Source: Syntrophaceae bacterium UBA2251 (lineage in GTDB: Bacteria > Desulfobacterota > Syntrophia > Syntrophales > UBA2251). Taken from it: a DNA stretch of 10,106 bases. The position numbers were made by a program, and so were the translations under genes. Shown one piece after another: positions 1 through 5,990 of the stretch (within the stretch, counting starts at the first letter, position 1; each line of letters begins with the position of its first letter). The stretch is from assembly GCA_002347815.1 (NCBI GenBank), contig DDXV01000069.1, positions 211 through 10,316 of the forward strand, given 5' to 3'. The notes under the pieces were generated by a model. The model ran no database searches, was not told the origin of the DNA, and was given only the letters and a program-made list of their open reading frames with translations.

Positions 1-47
1 CCGCCCGGTATGCCTTTTCGGTGGTTGGTCGGGACCAGCCTGGGAGT
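1..47 (+). repeat. Direct repeat, copy 1 (end of Ig-like domain unit)
   Basis: This segment matches 364-410 at 43 of 47 positions, with the first 24 bases identical. The offset is 363 bases, exactly 121 codons, so the repeat keeps frame. It encodes ARYAFSV followed by a GRDQPGS-like stretch, the end of an Ig-like domain whose body lies upstream of the window. Confidence 0.9.
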
Positions 48-1748
48 GTCAATATCTCTTCAGAAAAGAAGGTGGACCCGGGTATTGACCAAGAACGTCT
101 GCAGACGGGAGGCCTGCCGGTGAGGACGGACCGGGCCGTTTACCGCCCCGGTGAATCGATCCGGGTTATTTTCTCCGGTGCGCCCGGTGATGGCGCGGAC
201 TGGATCTGCATCGTACCGGCTTCCTCTCCCGATACGGATGCCGGAGACTACAAGTATATGTCCCGGGGACTGAGTCAGGGGGCCCTTTCTTTCGATGCGC
301 CGCAACCGGGGAAGTACGAGGTGAGGGCCTATTACAATTATCGGCGTCAGGGGTATGTGGTGTCCGCCCGGTATGCCTTTTCGGTGGCCGATCGGGACCA
401 GGCTGGGAGTCCCGATCGGCCACCTGAAGAAGAGGGCAGGCCCCCAATCGCCGCTACCCCTCCGCCGGAGGCCGACGCGGGGTTGGTCGCTGCACCTCCG
501 CAGTCGGATCAGCCGGACTTGACCGCTAATGCCCCGGAGACGAAGAGCGAACCGGAGATCGTTTGTCAGGACGTTCCACCCAGCGGATACACCCTGGAGT
601 ACGTGCCGGTCATTTCCCACATGACGGCGGGTTCGTTTGAGGCCGCCCTGGACGTTGCGGACAAGATTTATCAGCAATCCATCGGGGCGGGAGGGGCCAA
701 GCAGGACAAACATTTGAAGCTTCTGGAGCGAGGCAAGCTTGCACTGGCTTCTCGGCAATACGAACAATGCATTACCGATCTGCAGGAGGCCGAGAGCCGG
801 TTTCTCACCATTGAAGGGACCTTCAGCATTGCGGAGGGACTGGGTTCGCTGGTTACGGACGATACCGTTCAGGAATACGAACCGGAAATGCACGAAAAGT
901 TGATGATCCCCCCCTATCTCGTCCTCGCCTATTTGAGGAAGGGGGATCTGGAAGGGGCGCGGGTGGAAAGGAACAAGACCATCAACAGGATCCACCAGTA
1001 TATAGAGGAAAATCCGGAACGGGCCTATCTTGAAAATCCCTTCGCCAGGTTCTTGAGCGCGGTCGTTTATGAGATGGAGGGGAAACCTGACGATGCGAAG
1101 ATAGAGTATCGCAAGATGAAGTTAGATGATGAAGTCGCCCGTCTCGAAAGGAGTCAGGGAAGTGCGACGGATTTGATTGTTGTTGTCGATGTGGGGATGG
1201 CTCCACGGAAATATGAAGTGAAATATGGTCCCGCCACTGTCATCGCAGCGGGCGGATCGGTAACTTTGGGATTCGCCTATGCCGCGTACAATGCGGTGGC
1301 GTCGGCGATAGCGGATTGCACGATCAAGATCGACGGCAAGCCTATCGGGAAGACAAATCGGCTGTACGATGTCGAGAAGACGATTTTCAGCCAGTACGAG
1401 CAAAACAAGTCCGCCATGATGGGGAAGCTGATTGCCCGGATGACCGGAAAGGCTGCTGTCCAGGTAGGGGCACAAATGGCCGCTGAGCAACTATTGAAGA
1501 ATATTCCGTTCGGGGGGCTGTTTGCGAAAGCGGCGATCGGTGTGGTAAGCTCACAGTGGATAGCGGCGGAAAAGGCGGATTTGCGAAGTTGGATATCGCT
1601 TCCCCGGCAGATCCAGTACATCAGGGTCCATGAACTCATGCCGGGCGAGCATTCCATCGGCATCGAATATAACGGTGGCTCCCAGGTTCAGAAAGTGATC
1701 CTGGAAGAGGGGAGAATCCGCGTCGCATATTTTTCCGTGACAAAGTAA
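3..1748 (+). CDS. Ig-like domain / COG3014-type TPR envelope protein, 5' end outside window
   Basis: The frame is open from the first base, and the GTG at 21 is an internal valine, so the N-terminus lies upstream. The visible 581 residues read as follows. First comes the tail of one Ig-like domain (ARYAFSV at 3-23). A second, complete Ig-like domain follows at about 110-400, with the motifs YRPGESIRV, FSGAPGDGADWI and PGKYEVRAYYNY, which resemble beta-sandwich repeats seen in secreted proteins. Next is a Pro/Glu-rich linker (about 400-560), a helical TPR-like region (about 600-1130), and a C-terminal part with DLIVVVDVGMAPRK, LYDVEKTIF, ADLRSWISLPRQIQ and PGEHSIGIEY. That C-terminal pattern matches my memory of COG3014 proteins, which often sit beside YcfL and LpoB genes. 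The LpoB-like gene begins 97 bases downstream, so a role in the envelope is inferred. No enzymatic motif is visible. GC is lower than in the genes to the right. The Ig-like domain joined to COG3014 is the odd feature. Confidence 0.75.
   Translation, partial: ARYAFSVVGRDQPGSVNISSEKKVDPGIDQERLQTGGLPVRTDRAVYRPGESIRVIFSGAPGDGADWICIVPASSPDTDAGDYKYMSRGLSQGALSFDAPQPGKYEVRAYYNYRRQGYVVSARYAFSVADRDQAGSPDRPPEEEGRPPIAATPPPEADAGLVAAPPQSDQPDLTANAPETKSEPEIVCQDVPPSGYTLEYVPVISHMTAGSFEAALDVADKIYQQSIGAGGAKQDKHLKLLERGKLALASRQYEQCITDLQEAESRFLTIEGTFSIAEGLGSLVTDDTVQEYEPEMHEKLMIPPYLVLAYLRKGDLEGARVERNKTINRIHQYIEENPERAYLENPFARFLSAVVYEMEGKPDDAKIEYRKMKLDDEVARLERSQGSATDLIVVVDVGMAPRKYEVKYGPATVIAAGGSVTLGFAYAAYNAVASAIADCTIKIDGKPIGKTNRLYDVEKTIFSQYEQNKSAMMGKLIARMTGKAAVQVGAQMAAEQLLKNIPFGGLFAKAAIGVVSSQWIAAEKADLRSWISLPRQIQYIRVHELMPGEHSIGIEYNGGSQVQKVILEEGRIRVAYFSVTK
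364..410 (+). repeat. Direct repeat, copy 2 (end of Ig-like domain unit)
   Basis: This is the second copy of the 1-47 segment, differing only at four bases (offsets 25, 26, 28 and 39). It closes the complete Ig-like domain and runs into the proline-rich linker. Near-identity at the DNA level, including third codon positions, points to a recent in-frame duplication or to gene conversion between units. Confidence 0.9.
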
Positions 1749-1832
1749 CGAGACCCCGTTCAGATCGAATGCCATCGCTTCGATCCGGGCATCTGTTTCC
1801 CTGGCCGCCATCACGCTGATCGTTCTTATTGC

Positions 1833-1838
1833 GGGAGG
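1833..1838 (+). promoter_or_regulatory. Ribosome binding site of the LpoB-like gene
   Basis: GGGAGG lies 7 bases before the ATG at 1846. It supports that start, although the frame is open upstream to 1741. Confidence 0.7.
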
Positions 1839-1845
1839 TTTTATC

Positions 1846-2451
1846 ATGAAAGTGAGCGTGTTAAGGGTGCTCTCTCCAATTCTGCTCTTTTTAATCCTGG
1901 TCTGCTACGGTTGCGGTCCTTCGATCCGATATTCCATTGCCGATGAGGAAACGGTTACCGGTTCAGACTGGTCCGCTAAAGACCTAAAAGACGTGAGCGA
2001 TTATATGGTTGATTCGATCAAGAAAGGCGCCTATAGGAACCGTCCGCGATATACAGTTGAGAAACCGCGATGGATACTGGCGAGACAACTCAAGAATGAA
2101 ACAGACGAACACGTCAATACACGCACGATCATGGAGAGAATCAGGACGAGATTGATCAACGAAGGGACGGCAAATTTCATCGACGATCAGGCGACGGAGG
2201 ATATCCTGAACCAGATGAAATTACAACAATCGGGATTGTTTGACCATAAGACGGTTGTGCAGGTGGGAAAATTGGTGGGAGCCCAGCTCATTTTGAGAGG
2301 CATGATATCCAGCATTCGTAAGCGAAGCGACCGGACGGACATCATTTATTACAACATTACCCTTCAGCTGGTTGATATCAAAACAGGTGAAATCGTTTGG
2401 ACGGATGAAAAGGAAGTTCAGAGACTGACAAGAAAATCGTTCTTCCGGTAA
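1846..2451 (+). CDS. lpoB: LpoB-like outer-membrane lipoprotein (penicillin-binding protein activator)
   Basis: This 201-residue protein is close in length to E. coli LpoB (about 213). In the family, LpoB reaches from the outer membrane through the periplasm and stimulates the peptidoglycan synthase PBP1b. Here a hydrophobic signal (residues 8-20) ends at Cys23 followed by Gly24. The lipobox is atypical (C-Y-G-C instead of L-x-G/A-C), but no better cysteine is present. Family motifs are strong: SDWSAKDLKDVSDYMVDSI, then LKNETDEHVNTRTIMERIRT, then YYNITLQLVDIKTGEIVW. Residue +2 is Gly rather than Asp, which agrees with outer-membrane sorting. The gene sits 97 bases after the COG3014-type gene on the same strand and probably shares its transcript. 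GC in lines I counted is about 43-48%, well below the genes to the right. I see no clear terminator in 2452-2520 before the convergent neighbour. Confidence 0.85.
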   Translation: MKVSVLRVLSPILLFLILVCYGCGPSIRYSIADEETVTGSDWSAKDLKDVSDYMVDSIKKGAYRNRPRYTVEKPRWILARQLKNETDEHVNTRTIMERIRTRLINEGTANFIDDQATEDILNQMKLQQSGLFDHKTVVQVGKLVGAQLILRGMISSIRKRSDRTDIIYYNITLQLVDIKTGEIVWTDEKEVQRLTRKSFFR

Positions 2452-2520
2452 TTGAGGCTGCTTGATCGCTGCAGTCGTACGGAAAACAAAAGATGTCGAG
2501 AATCCCCTCCAGCCGCTAGG

Positions 2521-3165
2521 TCATGGCGGTGCGACCATCCGGTCGAAATCGTCCCGGAGCGGGCCGGCCAACCGTTTTCGGACCCGGTCGGGATCGTGGA
2601 CGATATCGTGGATGATTTTCTTCGTGTCGTTGAGGTTGCTCGTGAAACGGCGGTCGATGTGACGCAGGAGCAGCGCGGAGAAGAGGCGCATCGCCAACCG
2701 TGAAATCCCGTTGCTGCCCCGCATGAAGATCTTCGCCTCTCCGGTGAGCCCGCCCCCCTCCGGTTTGCACTCAAAAGAGACCACGCCCTCGGCGCTGAAA
2801 AACGACGGGATCGCCCAGTGGTGGAATGACCCGGCCCCGTAGAACGCCCGGGAGGCGTCGGAAGGGGGGAGCGGCCGGAGGTCGCCGGTGATGCCGGAAG
2901 GATCCACCACATGGAGGTCCGCTCCGGACCGGGTCACCCGGTAGGCGGGCTGAAACCGGTAGTGGGCCCAGAGCTGGGTCATCAGGTAGGGATGATCCAG
3001 GATCCGGTTCCAGGCCTCCGGCGGCACCTCGACGCGGAATGCCTTGCGGTAGGCGAGGGTCGGGTCGCTGACGACCCGCGCGGCCGGGTCGTCGTCCGCC
3101 CGGACCGGTGCGGCGGCCAGAAGAAAGAACGCGGCCAGCGCCGCCGTCAGATACCTCTGGATCAT
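2521..3165 (-). CDS. Small exported protein of unknown function
   Basis: From the ATG at 3165 the product is 214 residues, with a clear signal peptide (residues 1-23, a hydrophobic core and then PVRA before DDD), so it is predicted to be periplasmic or secreted. The TTG at 3186, which overlaps the aminomutase stop, would add seven residues. I prefer the ATG because GGGGGA precedes it closely and the signal peptide then has normal form. I do not recognise a family. The mature part has a VEVPPEAWNRILDHPYLM segment early, two Gly-rich turns (YGAGSF, EGGGLTGEAKI) and a basic amphipathic helical C-terminus rich in Leu/Arg. A START/SRPBCC-like lipid-binding fold is a loose possibility only. It is the last gene after the zinc ribbon and aminomutase genes, 17 bases beyond the aminomutase stop, so it is probably co-transcribed. 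Confidence 0.65.
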   Translation of the reverse strand: MIQRYLTAALAAFFLLAAAPVRADDDPAARVVSDPTLAYRKAFRVEVPPEAWNRILDHPYLMTQLWAHYRFQPAYRVTRSGADLHVVDPSGITGDLRPLPPSDASRAFYGAGSFHHWAIPSFFSAEGVVSFECKPEGGGLTGEAKIFMRGSNGISRLAMRLFSALLLRHIDRRFTSNLNDTKKIIHDIVHDPDRVRKRLAGPLRDDFDRMVAPP

Positions 3166-3182
3166 CGGGGTCCCCCGGCCGT

Positions 3183-4256
3183 TCAATCCGGAATCCGCGG
3201 CAGGGTCACGGTCTTCCCTTCCGCGTTGCGCAGCCGGCAGGATCGGGCGGTGCGGCCGGCGCGGGACCGGCGCTCACGCACCTGAATCGGGATCTTGCCG
3301 ATATTCGTCGAGACGACGTAGTGGGGCTGGGCCAGGCCGGTGATCTGCCCCTGGAGGGCGTCCCGGATCAGCTCCGCCCCCTTTTCGAGCGGCGTCCGGA
3401 AATGATCGATCCCGGGGGCGAAATCGCAGTAGAACAGGTAATAGGGCCTGACCCGGATGGTCAGGAGTCGCCGGTGGAGTTCGCGGAACGTCTCCACGTC
3501 GTCGTTGATCCCGCGCAGCAGGACCGCCTGATTCCCCACGCTCACCCCGCAGGACAGAAGATCGTAGACGGCGCGGGCCATCGGTTCGGTGATCTCCCGG
3601 GGGTGGTTGCACTGCAGGTTGATCCAGATCGGGACCCGGTGGTAGCCGCGGAGGATCTTCATCAGCCCCGGCGTGATGCGCTGCGGCAGGACGACGGGGG
3701 TGCGCGTGCCGATCCGGATCAGGGTGATGTGGGGGATCTCCCGCAGTTTGCGGACCAGGTGGTCGATTTCCGCGTCCGCGAGGAGGAACGGGTCGCCGCC
3801 GGAGACGAGCACATCCCGGATTTCCGTGTGCTCGCGGAGCCAGCGCAGGCCCTCTTCGCGCTCCAGGCGCGGGCGGCGCCCCGGGCACAGGATCAGGTCC
3901 CGGCGGAAGCAGTGGCGGCAGTAGCTCGCGCAGCGATCGGAGGCGAGGAAAACGACGCGGTCCGGATATGCCTTGAGGATGCAGGCGGGCGTGGCCTCGG
4001 CCCCCTGTTCCACCCAGGCGAGGAAGTCGGGCCGTCCGTAGCGGTTCTCCCGCTCCGCCAGGGAAGGGATAACCTGGCGGCGGATCGGGCAGGCGGGGTC
4101 GCGGGGGTCCATGAGGGAGGCGAAATGGGGCGTCGTCCCCCAGACCGTCTTCAGGGTCGCGATCGCCTCCCGTTCGTCGGGTGTCGTTTCGATGAACTGT
4201 TCGAGTCGCTGCAGGGTGTTGACCGGGTGCCTGAGCTGTTCCGTCCAGGATTGCAC
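3183..4256 (-). CDS. KamA-family radical SAM aminomutase (lysine 2,3-aminomutase-like)
   Basis: The 357-residue product carries the radical SAM cluster motif C-x3-C-x2-C at Cys109, Cys113 and Cys116 (CASYCRHC) and the SAM-binding SGGDP at 152-156. It also has the KamA-family segments CPIRRQVIPS, GNQAVLLRGINDD and RPYYLFYCD, and a probable PLP lysine at Lys321 (GKIP). The family shifts an amino group from the alpha to the beta carbon using SAM, a [4Fe-4S] cluster and PLP. The start is the GTG at 4256, with GGGGAAG six bases upstream. Extending to the ATG at 4532 would run through the zinc ribbon gene in another frame, and the extra 92 residues look nothing like the family. The protein is shorter than classical lysine 2,3-aminomutase (about 416 residues) and lacks its cysteine-rich zinc-binding C-terminus. 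The aspartate that follows VV near the PLP lysine in lysine enzymes is Ser316 here, so lysine is not assured as the substrate. An EpmB-type role on EF-P is an alternative. Confidence 0.85.
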   Translation of the reverse strand: MQSWTEQLRHPVNTLQRLEQFIETTPDEREAIATLKTVWGTTPHFASLMDPRDPACPIRRQVIPSLAERENRYGRPDFLAWVEQGAEATPACILKAYPDRVVFLASDRCASYCRHCFRRDLILCPGRRPRLEREEGLRWLREHTEIRDVLVSGGDPFLLADAEIDHLVRKLREIPHITLIRIGTRTPVVLPQRITPGLMKILRGYHRVPIWINLQCNHPREITEPMARAVYDLLSCGVSVGNQAVLLRGINDDVETFRELHRRLLTIRVRPYYLFYCDFAPGIDHFRTPLEKGAELIRDALQGQITGLAQPHYVVSTNIGKIPIQVRERRSRAGRTARSCRLRNAEGKTVTLPRIPD

Positions 4257-4262
4257 AACCGT

Positions 4263-4269
4263 CTTCCCC
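4263..4269 (-). promoter_or_regulatory. Ribosome binding site deciding the GTG start of the aminomutase
   Basis: Read on the minus strand this is GGGGAAG, six bases before the GTG at 4256. It favours that start over the upstream ATG at 4532, which would overlap the zinc ribbon gene. Confidence 0.55.
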
Positions 4270-4312
4270 AGGGCTCGCGCCCGCGGCGCCGGTGGGGCGT
4301 GTCGTTGCCGGC

Positions 4313-4477
4313 TCAACTTTTCCGGCTGGTCTTGGCCGTGAAGCTGGAAATCTGCTGGCGGACCTTCCTGCTCTTGCATTTCGGGCAGACGATCTTTCCC
4401 CGGTCCCGCTCGGAGATGGAGAGGGTCAGCGAAAACTTGCGATGGCAGGCCTCGCAGCGATATTCGTACGTGGGCAT
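4313..4477 (-). CDS. FmdB-family small zinc ribbon protein
   Basis: This is a short gene of 54 residues. It starts MPTYEYRCEACH and has two CxxC knuckles, Cys8/Cys11 and Cys31/Cys34 (CPKC), followed by a basic tail. The MPTYEYRC opening and the knuckle spacing are characteristic of the FmdB / CxxC-CxxC-SSSS zinc ribbon family. Proteins of this family are often annotated as regulatory, but their biochemical role is mostly unknown. An AGGAGG ribosome site lies seven bases before the ATG and a promoter-like pair lies at 4551-4580. The gene occupies the same DNA as the apparent N-terminal extension of the aminomutase frame but in another frame, so it would be missed by a caller that took the longest frame. 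It is followed after 56 bases by the aminomutase gene. Confidence 0.85.
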   Translation of the reverse strand: MPTYEYRCEACHRKFSLTLSISERDRGKIVCPKCKSRKVRQQISSFTAKTSRKS

Positions 4478-4484
4478 GGTCAAA

Positions 4485-4490
4485 CCTCCT
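4485..4490 (-). promoter_or_regulatory. Ribosome binding site of the FmdB-type gene
   Basis: AGGAGG on the minus strand, seven bases before the ATG at 4477. This near-perfect site supports the short gene as real. Confidence 0.75.
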
Positions 4491-4550
4491 GAATCCCTTG
4501 TTCTTCCGGAATCCCTCGAGACGCTCCTTCATGCGGAAGACCTGATTCGG

Positions 4551-4580
4551 ATTCTAACCAAAAGGGGCGGGGGCGGTCAA
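4551..4580 (-). promoter_or_regulatory. Sigma70-type promoter for the zinc ribbon / aminomutase operon
   Basis: On the minus strand TTGACC (4580-4575) is followed, after 18 bases, by TAGAAT (4556-4551). Each box matches the consensus at five of six positions. It sits about 75 bases ahead of the FmdB-type start, the only good promoter-like pair I find ahead of the three-gene minus-strand block. Confidence 0.6.
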
Positions 4581-4692
4581 CCCCTTTTTGCCGCGACGGT
4601 CCGCGCGTAGATCGCGTCCTCCGGAGAGCGCGGTTCCGGGGGGGCTGATCCGTTTTCAGTGGAGACGGACGCCTGCGCCGGGCAGAACGGGG

Positions 4693-4722
4693 GTGACTTC
4701 CGGGCGAAGAATCGTGTATAAC
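4693..4722 (+). promoter_or_regulatory. Candidate promoter of the flavodoxin-like gene
   Basis: GTGACT (4693-4698) and TATAAC (4717-4722) are 18 bases apart, about 36 bases before the ATG at 4758. The -10 box is good and the -35 box is moderate. Confidence 0.45.
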
Positions 4723-4743
4723 GGATGCGGACGAAACCCGGAC

Positions 4744-4752
4744 GGGAGGAGG
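4744..4752 (+). promoter_or_regulatory. Ribosome binding site of the flavodoxin-like gene
   Basis: GGGAGGAGG ends five bases before the ATG at 4758. It fixes the start in the frame that is broken after 27 codons, which shows that the N-terminal fragment is the true beginning of the gene. Confidence 0.7.
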
Positions 4753-4757
4753 CGCCG

Positions 4758-5214
4758 ATGGCGAACATACTGGTCGTTTATCATTCGCAGACGGGTCGTA
4801 CGGAGGCCATGGCCCGGGCGGTGGCCGAAGGGGGCCGCTGAAATCGAGCATGCCCGCGTGATCATGAAGCGGGCCGGGGAGGCCGGCCTCCAGGACCTGC
4901 TCGACGCCGACGGAATCGCCATCGGGACCCCGGAGAATTTCGGCTACATGTCGGGCATGGTCAAGGACTTCTTCGACCGGACCTTCTCCGCCGCGCAGGA
5001 CAAGGTCTTCCGGAAACCCTACGTCGTCTTCATCAGCGCGGGGAACGACGGCCGCGGCGCGCTCCAGGGCATCGAGCGGATCGCCCTGGGCTACAAGTTC
5101 CGGAAGGTCTACGACCCGGTCATCGCCCGGGGGGACCTGACCGAAGACGTCCTGGCGCAGTGCCGCGAACTCGGGGGCGTCCTGTCCGGCGGGTGCGAGG
5201 CCGGGATCTACTGA
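4758..5214 (+). pseudogene. Flavodoxin-like NAD(P)H-dependent FMN protein, frameshifted
   Basis: The first frame reads MANILVVYHSQTGRTEAMAR and meets a TGA at 4839. The rest continues one frame over (AAEIEHARV onward) to the TGA ending at 5214. The break falls in a run of five G at 4830-4834, and dropping one G joins the halves into a 151-residue protein. The N-terminal S-x-T-G-x-T loop (SQTGRT) is the FMN-phosphate-binding loop of flavodoxin folds. GTPENFGYMSGMVKDFFDR in the second half is typical of flavodoxin-family NAD(P)H oxidoreductases. The likely role is a small cytosolic FMN-dependent redox protein. It is divergent from the zinc ribbon operon and convergent with the membrane protein gene. 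The second half has intact, family-like sequence to its end, so a base-call error is as likely as a real inactivating mutation. If the frameshift is real, translation could only restart internally, for example at the ATG at 4864, without the FMN loop. Confidence 0.75.
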
Positions 5215-5252
5215 GTCCCGGGGAAGGCGCCGCGCGCCGACCGGCCGCACGT

Positions 5253-5383
5253 TCAATAGGTCCAGCCCCAGACGCCCAGCGCGAGGATGTTCATGACGAC
5301 TGGGACGGCGTAGATCACCCCCACGATCGTCAGTTTGGCCCGCATCGTCTTCCGGGTGATGACCAGGATGGCGTAGCAGAAAA
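5253..5383 (-). pseudogene. Displaced C-terminus of the membrane protein
   Basis: This segment, in another minus-strand frame, continues the membrane protein as FCYAILVITRKTMRAKL, a hydrophobic helix (TIVGVIYAVPVVMNILALGV) and a GWTY end at a TGA. Adding one T to the four-T run (AAAA at 5380-5383 on the plus strand) gives GYFQFFCYAIL across the joint. This restores a fifth transmembrane segment and adds a sixth. Confidence 0.7.
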
Positions 5384-5905
5384 CTGGAAGTAGCCGACGA
5401 GGAAGATCAGCCAGATCCCCTTGAACGACAGGAACCAGAAGGGGTATTCCCAGACCAGGTGTCCGCCGACGTTCAGCACGCATTCGATGAACACGCAGAA
5501 GACGCTGTAGCCGATCGCCCAGAACCACGTTTCGGGCAGGCCCAGGATCCGCTCCTTGCGGCTGTCCGACAGGGTGTGGGTGTAGATGATCCCGAGGAGC
5601 AGGAACATGAACATGATCTCGATGTTCCAGCCGACCGTCGTCCGCAGGGCGGTGTCCCCGGGCGTTGTCCAGAAGGCGGAGCGCTGGGTGAAGTGCAGGA
5701 CCCAGCCGTTCCAGGTTTCGTTGAAAAAGTCGGCGCCGAAGACCGTCAGGCCGGCGAGGATGGCATTCCAGTCCCCGGTCTTTTTTGCCTCCCTGATTTC
5801 ACGGGTGTAGACGTAGAAGACGATGGCCATCAGGGGGATCACGTACCATTTGAACATGGAGAGATCACGCAGGCCGCTTAACGCTTGCTGGGTCGCTTCC
5901 GTCAT
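5330..5905 (-). CDS. Unrecognised polytopic membrane protein (frameshifted near its C-terminus)
   Basis: As read, this frame gives 191 residues beginning MTEATQQALSGLRDLSMFKW. AGGAGG lies six bases before the ATG. Hydrophobic segments lie at about 20-34, 94-110, 126-148 and 156-175, with a weaker one around 48-70, so it is an inner-membrane protein. I do not recognise a family. Notable residues are a conserved-looking FFNETWNGW stretch (61-69) and acidic residues inside hydrophobic segments (Glu96, Glu141), which could matter for transport or cofactor contacts, but that is speculation. The last 16 residues (SATPSWSSPGRRCGPN) are hydrophilic and out of character. They arise from a one-base loss at the A-run 5380-5383. 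The true C-terminus lies in another frame, ending at 5253, and the repaired protein would have 217 residues. It follows ubiE on the same strand but has its own promoter-like pair at 5991-6019. Confidence 0.7.
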   Translation of the reverse strand: MTEATQQALSGLRDLSMFKWYVIPLMAIVFYVYTREIREAKKTGDWNAILAGLTVFGADFFNETWNGWVLHFTQRSAFWTTPGDTALRTTVGWNIEIMFMFLLLGIIYTHTLSDSRKERILGLPETWFWAIGYSVFCVFIECVLNVGGHLVWEYPFWFLSFKGIWLIFLVGYFQFSATPSWSSPGRRCGPN

Positions 5906-5911
5906 CTCGAA

Positions 5912-5917
5912 CCTCCT
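5912..5917 (-). promoter_or_regulatory. Ribosome binding site of the membrane protein gene
   Basis: AGGAGG on the minus strand, six bases before the ATG at 5905. Confidence 0.7.
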
Positions 5918-5990
5918 TGATCCGGTTGAAGGTTAGAGGCCCGGCGCACCGGGGGTTCCCGTCCGGGCGGTGCAAAGGGTTGTCCCTCAA

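Noticed and set aside
60..995. Minus-strand 311-codon open frame opposite the COG3014-type gene
   Set aside because: It is Arg/Pro-rich with no family motifs and no good ribosome site, and it lies opposite a gene with clear domain structure.
4257..4532. N-terminal extension of the aminomutase to the ATG at 4532
   Set aside because: The extra 92 residues do not resemble the family and overlap a complete FmdB-type gene in another frame. The GTG at 4256 has a ribosome site.
4560..4589. AAAAGGGG...CCCCTTTTT as a terminator
   Set aside because: The loop is 13 bases, no gene ends just ahead of it on the plus strand, and the same bases make a good minus-strand promoter. I kept the promoter reading.
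3108..4610. Plus-strand 500-codon open frame opposite the aminomutase gene
   Set aside because: It is antisense to a gene with complete catalytic motifs. Its product is Arg/Asp/Pro/Gly-rich low-complexity sequence, as expected of a shadow frame in GC-rich DNA.
5226..5238. GGCGC-CGC-GCGCC hairpin between the convergent flavodoxin-like and membrane protein genes as a terminator
   Set aside because: The stem is only five pairs and no T-run follows on either strand.
5940..5953. CCCGG-CGCA-CCGGG hairpin after ubiE as a terminator
   Set aside because: It is a short stem without a U-tract, and it lies downstream of a candidate promoter in the leader of the next gene.
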